Translations under genes and position numbers: made by a program
Source of the DNA: an uncultured Pirellulaceae bacterium
GTDB taxonomy: Bacteria > Planctomycetota > Planctomycetia > Pirellulales > Pirellulaceae
DNA: 8,611 nt
NCBI GenBank assembly: GCA_947259675.1
Contig: CAMYNE010000326.1
Location: 1 to 8,611, forward strand
Reading direction: 5' to 3'
Notes under the pieces: model-generated
What the model saw: only the letters and a program-made list of their open reading frames with translations
Told to the model about the DNA's origin: nothing
The model's database searches: none
In this document: piece after piece, positions 1-6,116 of the stretch
How positions within the stretch are numbered: position 1 is the first letter of the stretch
Layout: every line of letters begins with the position of its first letter

Positions 1-771
1 GACGGTGATGTTTTCAGAAGAAAAGATAAAGTCAATTCGCGCGCCACCGGTTCGACCCTGAAAGCCGCCAAATGTCCCTGTCTCTTTCGCATCAGGATGG
101 AGCTTCTGAAAAGTATCCACAAATGTCGAAGACAACAATTGATAGGGCTTAGTCGTGGTGTCCGTATTGAAGTCGCCCGTAATGACAACAGGAACACTCC
201 GTTCAAACCGTTTGGTTCGATCGACGATAACTTGTGCGGACTTTTCTCGGGCAATCACGCCGCGATGATCAAAATGAGTGTTCACGAAGTAGAAAACGGA
301 TTTCGCGCGACGATCAAACAATTTCACCCAACTTGCCATTCGAGGCAGCGAAGAATCCCAACTCTTGGAACCTGGCACATTTGGAGTTTCGCTAAACCAA
401 AAATGCCCTTGTTCCAAAATGTCAAACCGATTCGAACGAATCAAGATTCCGCACTGCTCTCCCGATTCACGATTTTCTCGCGACCTACCAACGTACGAAT
501 AACCCTCAAGATTCTCTTTCAAGTAAGCGGCTTGAAAGGGCAACACCTCTTGGGTTCCCAGCAAATCCGGATTGGAATCGGTGATCGTCGTAATTACGTT
601 TTTCTTTCGCATGTCCCAGTGATTCTCTCCGTCATTTGCCGTGCCGAACCGAATGTTGAAACTCATCACTCGGACGTTTTGATCGTCCTGTGAATTTGCC
701 GCTTGGGCGGGCAACAAGATGACGATCCAAATGAGCAGCCGAAGCAAAACGTGTCGCTTGGTGATTTGCAT
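1..771 (-). CDS. Secreted endonuclease/exonuclease/phosphatase family protein (3' end beyond left edge)
   Basis: I translated this by hand from the complement of 771: 257 codons stay open to the window edge, so the C-terminus is missing. Residues 1-25 look like a signal peptide (hydrophobic stretch LLRLLIWIVILLPAQA, likely cleavage after AQA), which predicts export. The EEP-fold metal and catalytic motifs follow in order: SFNIRF at 37-42 (Asn39), QEV at 74-76 (Glu75, metal ligand), NTHFDH at 164-169 (His166, Asp168), GDFN at 199-202 (Asp200, Asn202) and RIDFIF at 245-250 (Asp247). Only the last SDH-type motif, carrying the general-base His, should lie past the edge. The family cleaves phosphodiester or phosphomonoester bonds in nucleic acids, lipids or sugars using Mg2+; substrate cannot be told here. 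The closest subgroup by pattern is the small secreted EEP hydrolases common in Planctomycetes and Bacteroidetes. The ATG is preceded on its strand by an A-rich leader with an AAAAGG stretch. It is transcribed divergently from rarA. Confidence 0.9.
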   Translation of the reverse strand, partial: MQITKRHVLLRLLIWIVILLPAQAANSQDDQNVRVMSFNIRFGTANDGENHWDMRKKNVITTITDSNPDLLGTQEVLPFQAAYLKENLEGYSYVGRSRENRESGEQCGILIRSNRFDILEQGHFWFSETPNVPGSKSWDSSLPRMASWVKLFDRRAKSVFYFVNTHFDHRGVIAREKSAQVIVDRTKRFERSVPVVITGDFNTDTTTKPYQLLSSTFVDTFQKLHPDAKETGTFGGFQGRTGGARIDFIFSSENITV

Positions 772-837
772 GAAACTGCGCCTTTTGCCTTTTTGGTTTT
801 TTTTGCGAATGTCCTGATGAATGGTTAGCTTAATACA

Positions 838-899
838 GTTTGACGCCCAGGAGCCGGCTATCTCCGCTTCAAGCCGGCGCCTGCGGCTGGGCGTTAAAC
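838..899 (+). repeat. 62-nt imperfect palindrome (REP-like hairpin) between divergent genes
   Basis: The outer arms 838-850 and 887-899 pair over 13 positions, with one G-T wobble (842/895) on the plus strand. An inner stem pairs GCCGGCT at 853-859 with AGCCGGC at 872-878 around a 12-nt loop. An 8-nt GC-rich bulge at 879-886 makes the structure asymmetric. Because it lies between two divergent starts it is unlikely to be a terminator. A dispersed REP-like element or a structured rarA leader fits better. The wobble falls on the plus strand, so an RNA fold would favour that strand. Confidence 0.65.
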
Positions 900-948
900 A
901 ATTTGATATATTGAATCATCAATCTTATGACAATCGCGAGTGCCAAAC

Positions 949-2249
949 ATGTCTTTGTTTGAAAAAGCCGAAAAAGAAAACCTGGATCGTGCGCAACCTT
1001 TGGCCGCGCGAATGCGGCCCAGGTCACTTGAGGAATTTATTGGCCAACCGCATCTCCTGGGCGAAGGAAAGCTGCTGCGCCGGTTGGTAACATCCGATCG
1101 TTTGGGCTCAGTGATCTTCTTCGGGCCGCCCGGAACCGGAAAAACAACGCTCGCCCGCATTCTGGCCCGCGAAACCAGTCGAAAGTTCGCTCAACTGAGC
1201 GCAATTCTCCACGGCGTCAAGGACCTCAGGGAAGTTCTGGCTGGGGCACGGAATACACTCGCGACCGGTGGGCCCGCAACGCTTCTGTTCATCGACGAAA
1301 TCCATCGTTTCAATCGAGCTCAACAGGATGCGATGCTGGCCGATGTGGAAGACGGTATCGTCACGCTCGTTGGTGCAACAACATCCAATCCTTTTTTCAG
1401 ATGTTTCAGTTCGAACCGCTTACCGAGGACGAAATCAAGACCACTTTGAATCGCGCAATTGCCGACAAAGAGCGAGGTTACGGTCGCAAAAAAATTCAGG
1501 CCAACCCTGACGCGTTGGACTTTCTAGCGGCTGTTTGCGATGGCGATGCCAGGCAGGCACTTTCAATTCTGGAAATTGCCGTCTTATCTACAGAAGCTCA
1601 AACCCCATTTAACGCTCCGATCGAACTGACTGCACAAGCCGTTCGCGATTCCATCTCGAAACGAGCCATCCAGTACGATCCAACGGGTGACGAACATTAC
1701 GATTGCGCCAGCGCGTTGATTAAGAGCATTCGAGGCAGCGACCCAGACGCCGGTATCTACTGGTTGGCCCGCATGATTGAAGGAGGCGAAGATGTTCGTT
1801 TTTTATGCCGAAGACTTATCATTTTGGCCAGCGAAGACGTTGGCAATGCCGACCCTCACGCTTTGCCGTTAGCCGTCGCGTGTTCACAAGCCTGCGAACA
1901 GATCGGACTTCCCGAATGCCAGCTAACGCTGGCCCAAACGGTCACTTACCTCGCCTGCGCACCGAAATCGAATTCAGCAACAGCCGCGATTGGCGCGGCT
2001 CGAAAAGACATTCAAGCAGGCCGAATTCTGCCTGTGCCTCGGTTTCTTCGAGACGGCCATTATGCGGGCGGTAAACAACTTGGTCATGGCGTCGGTTATC
2101 AATATTCGCACAACGAAGAAGACGGTGTGTCGACACAGGATTATCTTGGTATCGATGCCGAATACTATCACCCCGTCGATCGAGGCTTCGAGTCAGAACT
2201 GGCTAATCGGCTGAAAGAGATTCGCAAAAAGCTTAGACAAGCCAAATAA
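949..2249 (+). pseudogene. rarA: Replication-associated recombination protein A (RarA/MgsA), disrupted by an internal ~31-nt deletion and frameshift
   Basis: RarA is a clamp-loader-like AAA+ ATPase acting at stalled replication forks. The first part (949 to about 1398, 150 residues) has PLAARMRP near the start, Walker A GPPGTGKT at 59-66, Walker B LLFIDEIHRF at 112-121 and sensor 1 GATTSN at 142-147. After NPFF the frame ends in unrelated residues and stops at 1447-1449. The true continuation resumes one frame over from 1401 (MFQFEPLTEDEI), running through the lid and C-terminal tetramerisation region (KSIRGSDPDA, ASEDVGNADP, YLACAPKSN, YYHPVDRG) to the normal end at 2249. Compared with E. 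coli RarA as I recall it, 11 residues (33 nt) belong between NPFF and the resumed part, and only 2 nt are present. The missing piece carries the SR arginine finger. ATG 949 is preferred over an in-frame GTG at 940 because family members usually start MSLF. No clear ribosome-binding site. Both halves are otherwise well conserved, so the lesion is recent or an assembly error. Confidence 0.88.
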
Positions 2250-2269
2250 ATGAACGTGTCCGGGAATTT

Positions 2270-2295
2270 GTAGCTGGATTCGAGCGAATTCAGTC
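2270..2295 (+). repeat. Small hairpin, copy 1 of an inverted pair, 3' of rarA
   Basis: An 8-bp stem (2274-2281 with 2286-2293, loop GAGC) lies 20 nt after the rarA stop. It matches the reverse complement of 2464-2489 at 21 of 26 positions. The stem contains one G-T wobble (2277/2290) on the plus strand. Confidence 0.6.
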
Positions 2296-2305
2296 GGTTC
2301 CTCCG

Positions 2306-2331
2306 GCGGTGTTAATACCGTTCAATTTTTT
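2306..2331 (+). terminator. Possible weak intrinsic terminator after rarA
   Basis: A short stem CGGT (2307-2310) with ACCG (2317-2320), extendable by weak pairs through the loop, is followed by TTCAATTTTTTA with a 6-T run. The stem is short and the T-run starts several bases late, so this is a tentative call. Confidence 0.35.
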
Positions 2332-2348
2332 ACATCCATTGTCGGACT

Positions 2349-2432
2349 TGTCATTCTGAAGAAGCTTGCGACTGAAGTATCTCACGTAATTCTACGTAGA
2401 TCCAACACCTCGTTCCTCGGTTCAGGATGACA
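2349..2432 (+). repeat. 84-nt fold-back (MITE-like) element in the convergent gap
   Basis: The terminal arms TGTCATTCTGAA (2349-2360) and TTCAGGATGACA (2421-2432) pair over 12 positions with one wobble (2355/2426). The tip forms a second stem, ACGTA (2384-2388) with TACGT (2393-2397), extended past a bulged C2383 by ATCT (2379-2382) with AGAT (2398-2401). From memory, the TGTCATTCTGA...TCAGGATGACA outline resembles short dispersed intergenic palindromes seen in several phyla; that resemblance is not verified here. No coding function is visible. Confidence 0.6.
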
Positions 2433-2463
2433 GAAACACAAACTTTGGAGGTTAATGCGCTAA

Positions 2464-2489
2464 GTCTGAAGTCTCACGACTCCAGCTAC
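2464..2489 (-). repeat. Small hairpin, copy 2 of an inverted pair, 3' of the zinc-ribbon gene
   Basis: Read on the minus strand this has the same outline as 2270-2295, with loop GTGA. It lies 156 nt beyond the zinc-ribbon stop codon, on that gene's coding strand. The stem pair equivalent to T2279-A2288 is a G-C pair here (2480/2471), a compensatory change. Confidence 0.6.
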
Positions 2490-2645
2490 ATCATGATTCG
2501 GGTCCGGCAAAAGCTAGCAAAATTGCAAGTCCGTTGCACGATAAAGTCAATTTCGCAACGAAATGGCCATGATGCTGTCGATTTTGTTCGAAATTTAGAT
2601 CGATCTGGCAATTCTTTTCCCCAACATCTACGATTCGCCCGCACT

Positions 2646-2888
2646 TCATTCTTTCCCGATCAAACCGACCAGTGTCAACAGGTGCGGCAACAGGAAAGAG
2701 AGAATCGTAAGTGCGATTACGATAACGATTAGATTACGAAGCCAGTTTGACCGTTTTGCAAATGCGTTGCGATTTGAGCCGGTGATGTATTCGCCGCAAT
2801 TGGGACATCGAGGCGTATCTTCGTAGACGTCTGCATTGCAATTCGGGCAGGGCAGCGTCATTTCGTCTTGGTCGTAGTCGTCGTACAT
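2646..2888 (-). CDS. Small zinc-ribbon, single-pass membrane protein
   Basis: 80 aa. Residues 1-10 are acidic (MYDDYDQDEM). A zinc ribbon follows with CPNC at 14-17 and CPNC at 28-31 (Cys14, 17, 28, 31), 10 residues between the two CxxC knuckles, ending GEYIT. After a short basic linker (KRSNWLRN) a single hydrophobic helix spans about 52-74. This predicts a cytoplasmic ribbon tethered to the membrane. Short proteins with this CPxC...RCPxCGEYI pattern plus one membrane helix are frequent in Planctomycetes and have no assigned function that I know of. The ATG at 2888 is chosen over an in-frame TTG at 2939 because the protein then begins with the acidic stretch directly before the ribbon; there is no clear Shine-Dalgarno for either. 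It is divergent from the LysM gene (90 nt between starts) and convergent with rarA. The fold call is firm, the role unknown. Confidence 0.82.
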   Translation of the reverse strand: MYDDYDQDEMTLPCPNCNADVYEDTPRCPNCGEYITGSNRNAFAKRSNWLRNLIVIVIALTILSFLLPHLLTLVGLIGKE

Positions 2889-2965
2889 TTGGTTTAAATA
2901 GCTGAGAAATTTACAATCGCTTTTCAACTCGATTGCCAAGTCTTTTCGAGTTGAGTCGCGCGGTC

Positions 2966-2973
2966 AAGGAGGA
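2966..2973 (+). promoter_or_regulatory. Strong Shine-Dalgarno site fixing a GTG start
   Basis: AAGGAGGA ends 5 nt before GTG at 2979. It is the only near-perfect Shine-Dalgarno in the window and decides the start of the LysM/YkuD-like gene. Confidence 0.85.
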
Positions 2974-2978
2974 CGAGC

Positions 2979-4286
2979 GTGCATTCGCTAAAAAACACTA
3001 TCGTCGCTGTGCTTTTGTTGGGCGTTTCGTACGGAGTTTACGAAATCCTCACAACTCCCGATCCCTCGTTGGATGTTGACCAGAGTTTGATTGAACCCCT
3101 CGTGATTTCAGAAGGGGACAGTAACGAAATTGAACCTCAGCCTCATATTAAGTTGCCGGAGTCCGTTGCGCTTCCAGAACAAGCAGAATACAATCGCCCC
3201 AAAAACGGCTCAATCATTCCTTCGCAGCCACCAGTTGCCCCGCAAGCAGAAAAACAACATCCTCCAAGCTCGAATTCCGAGGCCATTGTCAGTCGCCAAC
3301 CCAAAATGGAATTTTCGAATGACAAAGATTTTGGAAATCAACGTGCGAGCGCTGAACTTCCTGACGCCAACAGTGAATTGCCGCACGATCATGAACTTAT
3401 CGAGGCTTTAAAAAAACAATTGGGATCCGAAGACGACGTTGGTTCCGGTTCCTTTGATCCCGAGTCCCGAAGCGAAATGGTATCGATTGCAGCTCGACCG
3501 AATCAACCAACTTCTGGCGATTTTGAATCAAGGGAAACGCGCCCCCGGACCGAACTCCCAATCGAGCCTGAGACAAACCTGGCAAACACGACCACTGAAA
3601 ACCTGGATTTTGCAGCCGTTTGGGACACCGTTGAACAAATGACGGGAGAGGAACAGTTTCAACCAGCTCTCCGGACGTTAACGCGATATTACAACGATCC
3701 AAGTCTGACCCCTACACAACAGAAAGAACTACTTGGTTGGCTGGACGGTTTGGCTGGAAAAGTCATTTATTCTGCCGAACATCATTTGGCCGCGCAACCC
3801 TACGTTGTCCGACCCAACGAAACGATTGTGGAAATAGCCGAGCGTTGGAATGTCCCCACACGACTGGTTTACAACATCAACAGCAAGGCGATTCAAGACG
3901 CGTCCAACCTGACTCCCGGAACTGAGCTCAAAGTTGTCACTGGGCCATTTCATGCCGAAGTCGATGTAAATAGAAAAACTCTCACCATTTTTGTAGGCGA
4001 TCTCTACGCCGGCAGGTTTGAAATCAAGATCGGCAATGAACTGAACATGAAACCGGGTCGATACCGAGTCACGGAAAAGCAGTCAAAAGTACAGTCGGAC
4101 GAGCAATTTGCTTCAGAAGATGAACACGGACCCTTTTGGATTGGTCTTGAAGGCGGACTTTGCATACACGCAGTGACCCAACAAATGGGTTCTCAGCATC
4201 AGCAATGCATTGGTCTCAGTTCCAAAGACGCGGCTGACCTGTACAGCATCTTGACAACAAAATCGCAAATCTTTATCGCGCGATAA
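2979..4286 (+). CDS. LysM plus L,D-transpeptidase-like (YkuD fold) membrane-anchored protein with atypical active site
   Basis: 435 aa. Residues 5-23 form a hydrophobic N-terminal signal anchor, putting the rest in the periplasm. Residues 27-205 are a low-complexity Pro/Glu/Ser-rich linker. Residues 207-270 look helical. A LysM domain at 273-320 (YVVRPNETIVEIAERWNVP ... LTPGTELKVV) should bind peptidoglycan glycans. From about 322 to 435 the pattern follows YkuD L,D-transpeptidases (strand KTLTIFVGDLYAGRFEIKIG, then MKPGRYRVTEK, then CIHA and CIGLSSKDAADLYSIL). YkuD enzymes use Cys in [S/T]HGCIR, with an upstream His, to make 3-3 crosslinks or attach proteins to the wall. Here His397 and Cys410 remain, but SHGCIR reads HQQCIG: the conserved His is shifted, Gly is lost and Arg is replaced by Gly. 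The His-Cys gap is 13 residues, shorter than the usual 16 or more. It may be a wall-binding scaffold or a divergent transpeptidase. The stop is 1 nt before the next gene's ATG, so the two are probably translationally coupled. Confidence 0.85.
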   Translation: MHSLKNTIVAVLLLGVSYGVYEILTTPDPSLDVDQSLIEPLVISEGDSNEIEPQPHIKLPESVALPEQAEYNRPKNGSIIPSQPPVAPQAEKQHPPSSNSEAIVSRQPKMEFSNDKDFGNQRASAELPDANSELPHDHELIEALKKQLGSEDDVGSGSFDPESRSEMVSIAARPNQPTSGDFESRETRPRTELPIEPETNLANTTTENLDFAAVWDTVEQMTGEEQFQPALRTLTRYYNDPSLTPTQQKELLGWLDGLAGKVIYSAEHHLAAQPYVVRPNETIVEIAERWNVPTRLVYNINSKAIQDASNLTPGTELKVVTGPFHAEVDVNRKTLTIFVGDLYAGRFEIKIGNELNMKPGRYRVTEKQSKVQSDEQFASEDEHGPFWIGLEGGLCIHAVTQQMGSQHQQCIGLSSKDAADLYSILTTKSQIFIAR

Positions 4287-4287
4287 A

Positions 4288-5319
4288 ATGCGAACCCTCC
4301 GGACCATCGATGTTGTCAGTTGTCACGCCGAGGGAGAAGTCGGAGACGTCATCATCGGTGGAGTCGAACCGCCACCCGGTGAGTCTTTGTGGGAACAGCG
4401 CACGTTTATCGAGCAGGATCAATCTCTTCGCAAATTTCTGTTGAACGAACCGCGCGGTGGAGTTTTTCGGCATTTCAACCTTTTGGTTCCACCTAAGGAT
4501 CCTCGTGCCGCGATGGGCTTTATTATTATGGAGCCCTGCGACACTCCACCAATGTCAGGTTCAAACTCGATTTGTGTGGCAACGGTTATTTTGAACAAGG
4601 GAATTGTTCCCATGCAAGAACCCTTCACGGACTTGATTCTCGAGGCACCGGGAGGATTAGTACGAGTCCGAGCGACATGCCGTGACGGCAAAGCCGAAAA
4701 AATAACGGTCACGAACGTGCCCTCTTTTGTCGACAGAATGGGCGCCAAGCTGGAAGTCGAGGGTTTTGGAACGCTGACCGTTGATACTGCGTACGGTGGA
4801 GACAGTTTCGTGATCGTCGATGCCAAGTCGGTCGGTTTTTCCATCAATCCCGACGAAGCGCGCGAACTGGCCGAAACGGGCGTGAGAATTACCAACGCCG
4901 CGAACGAACAACTGGGATTCTCGCACCCTGAAAACAGGGCTTGGCGCCACATCTCGTTTTGTCAATTTGCCGGGCCGCTCAAGGAAGAAAATGGTGGGTG
5001 GACGGGTGCCAACGCTGTCGCAATCAAACCAGGCAAGATTGACCGATGCCCAACTGGAACTGGTTGTTCTGCCCGAATGGCGTTGCTTCATGCCCAGGGC
5101 CGGATGAAAGTAGGCCAACGGTATTGGGCGCGATCCATTATCGGTTCTCAATTCGAGTGTCAAATCGAAAGTGAAACGACCGTTGGTGTAAAGCCTGCGA
5201 TCACTCCGACAATTTCCGGTCGTGCTTGGATCACGGGCGTCCATCAATACATGCTCGATCCGGCCGATCCGTGGCCGCTCGGGTATCGAGTTGCGGATAC
5301 TTGGCCAAAAGACGGTTAA
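4288..5319 (+). CDS. Proline racemase superfamily enzyme, probable trans-3-hydroxy-L-proline dehydratase
   Basis: 343 aa, full length for the superfamily. It opens with IDVVSCHAEGEVGDVIIGG, typical of the N-terminal half. The first catalytic site, usually MCGH, is MSGSNS (Ser90). The second, usually DRSPCGTG, is DRCPTGTGCS (Thr256), followed by ARMALLHAQG. Proline racemases and hydroxyproline 2-epimerases use a Cys pair, or Ser/Cys. Thr at the second site is the known mark of trans-3-hydroxy-L-proline dehydratases, which abstract the alpha proton and eliminate water to give delta1-pyrroline-2-carboxylate. The Ser/Thr combination therefore points to the bacterial dehydratase group; this is an inference, and an epimerase cannot be fully excluded. 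Cys254 and Cys260 flank the site where Ser and often Thr are usual. It is cytoplasmic, with no signal peptide. ATG at 4288 lies 1 nt after the upstream stop. No pyrroline-2-carboxylate reductase or transporter gene is in view. Confidence 0.85.
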   Translation: MRTLRTIDVVSCHAEGEVGDVIIGGVEPPPGESLWEQRTFIEQDQSLRKFLLNEPRGGVFRHFNLLVPPKDPRAAMGFIIMEPCDTPPMSGSNSICVATVILNKGIVPMQEPFTDLILEAPGGLVRVRATCRDGKAEKITVTNVPSFVDRMGAKLEVEGFGTLTVDTAYGGDSFVIVDAKSVGFSINPDEARELAETGVRITNAANEQLGFSHPENRAWRHISFCQFAGPLKEENGGWTGANAVAIKPGKIDRCPTGTGCSARMALLHAQGRMKVGQRYWARSIIGSQFECQIESETTVGVKPAITPTISGRAWITGVHQYMLDPADPWPLGYRVADTWPKDG

Positions 5320-5343
5320 CCCGCATTTCTCACAAGTCGTAGG

Positions 5344-5373
5344 CCGGCAACGAGCAACCGTCGTAATTGCCGG
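5344..5373 (+). repeat. Hairpin downstream of the dehydratase gene
   Basis: CCGGCAA (5344-5350) pairs perfectly with TTGCCGG (5367-5373), with a further 3-bp inner stem CGA/TCG across a bulge. It starts 25 nt after the stop at 5319. There is no T-run, so it is at best a processed or Rho-assisted 3' end, or a small intergenic repeat. Confidence 0.45.
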
Positions 5374-5409
5374 AACTGCAGCCGCTTTTCTGGAAGCAAC
5401 GCAAAAACA

Positions 5410-5457
5410 GTTTGCAAGTCGAATGACTCAACCACAATTCTTGATTAACTTGCAAAC
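5410..5457 (+). promoter_or_regulatory. Perfect 10-bp inverted repeat abutting the sigma-factor start codon
   Basis: GTTTGCAAGT (5410-5419) and ACTTGCAAAC (5448-5457) are exact reverse complements 28 nt apart, and the right arm ends immediately before ATG 5458. No Shine-Dalgarno is visible. It could be an operator for a dimeric regulator or an mRNA stem that occludes the start. The 28-nt spacing, between one repeat pair, suits either reading. Confidence 0.6.
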
Positions 5458-6012
5458 ATGACCGAAGTAACTCGAATCTTGCAGTTGATCGAACAGGGTG
5501 CCCAATCCGCCGATGACTTGTTGCCGGTTGTCTACCATGAACTGCGCCGGATGGCGGCTGTCCGCATTTCCCACGAAAACCCCGGCCAGACGCTTGACGC
5601 CACCAGCCTGGTCCATGAAGCCTATTTGCGACTCGCCGGTGGTCAGTCGTTCGAATCTCGTCGGCATTTCTTTTGTGCAGCTGCCGAAGCGATGCGTCGA
5701 ATTCTGATCGATCGAGCTCGCGCGCGGAACGCCGCAAAACGGGGCGGTCAAATCGCGAGGGTTGACATCGACCTCAATCAACTCGACCAATCCGCTGTCG
5801 ACGAATTTGATCGATTGGAAATCCTCGATCAAACATTGAGACGATTTGAGAAGCTTGATCCGGAAAAGGCCGAGCTGGTTAAACTCCGCTATTTTACAGG
5901 TCTGAAAATCCGGGAAGCGGCAGAAGTTCTCGGAATTTCGACTGCAACTGCGGACCGTCATTGGGCTTATGCTCGAGCCTGGCTCCAAAGCCAGTTGAAT
6001 TCGGAGAGGTAA
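5458..6012 (+). CDS. ECF-type sigma factor of the kinase-associated planctomycete group
   Basis: 184 aa, the usual length for a minimal ECF sigma. Region 2 lies at about 18-92, with the signature DATSLVHEAYLRLAG at 47-61 and RRHFFCAAAEAMRRILIDRA at 68-87, which should bind core RNA polymerase and the -10 element. An acidic linker (102-122) follows. Region 4 runs from about 130 to 180, with helix-turn-helix LKIREAAEVLGISTATADRHWAYARAWL recognising the -35 element. The sequence style fits the ECF group typically encoded beside Ser/Thr kinases in Planctomycetes and Acidobacteria. No anti-sigma gene is adjacent; a kinase begins 104 nt downstream on the same strand, so phosphorylation is the likely control. 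The ATG directly follows the inverted repeat described separately, suggesting autoregulation or translational control (inference). Confidence 0.93.
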   Translation: MTEVTRILQLIEQGAQSADDLLPVVYHELRRMAAVRISHENPGQTLDATSLVHEAYLRLAGGQSFESRRHFFCAAAEAMRRILIDRARARNAAKRGGQIARVDIDLNQLDQSAVDEFDRLEILDQTLRRFEKLDPEKAELVKLRYFTGLKIREAAEVLGISTATADRHWAYARAWLQSQLNSER

Positions 6013-6035
6013 ATGAAGGTTTTTTATTGGACAGG

Positions 6036-6054
6036 GAGTTTTTATCGAAAACTC
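6036..6054 (+). repeat. 7-bp hairpin between sigma and kinase genes
   Basis: GAGTTTT (6036-6042) pairs with AAAACTC (6048-6054) around a 5-nt loop, inside the 104-nt sigma-kinase gap. It has no following T-run. It may be a weak attenuator or mRNA processing site. It is short and AT-rich enough to arise by chance. Confidence 0.35.
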
Positions 6055-6116
6055 TGATAGAAAACCCCAATCTGCTCGCATCATGAGTAGTGCCCCGTTT
6101 TTTGAGCGAGAGACGC

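Larger units (their letters stand above)
2250..2645. other. 396-nt non-coding gap between convergent genes
   Basis: This stretch holds the hairpin pair, the possible terminator and the fold-back listed separately. The rest (about 2490-2645) shows no gene or structure I can support. A 101-codon open frame on the plus strand starting at 2427 begins inside the fold-back, runs antisense into the zinc-ribbon gene and has no recognisable features, so it is not annotated. Confidence 0.7.

Noticed and set aside
97..693. 198-codon plus-strand open frame
   Set aside because: It is antisense to the EEP-family gene, which shows all expected motifs on the minus strand; the plus-strand product has no recognisable features.
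838..899. Bidirectional terminator
   Set aside because: The palindrome lies between two divergent gene starts, not between gene ends.
907..912. TATATT as a -10 box for rarA
   Set aside because: No convincing -35 hexamer at 16-18 nt upstream, so it is not listed as a promoter.
1393..1410. Programmed frameshift at the T6 run in rarA
   Set aside because: A -1 or +1 slip would rejoin the frames, but about 11 conserved residues including the arginine finger would still be absent.
2427..2732. 101-codon plus-strand open frame
   Set aside because: Starts within the fold-back repeat and overlaps the zinc-ribbon gene antisense; low-complexity, unrecognisable product.
4419..5247. Two long minus-strand open frames (177 and 196 codons)
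   Set aside because: Both are antisense to the proline-racemase-family gene and lack domain features.
6090..6116. GTG 6090 as the kinase start
   Set aside because: The extra nine residues are not typical for the family, and ATG 6117 gives the usual MNE-type N-terminus; it remains possible.
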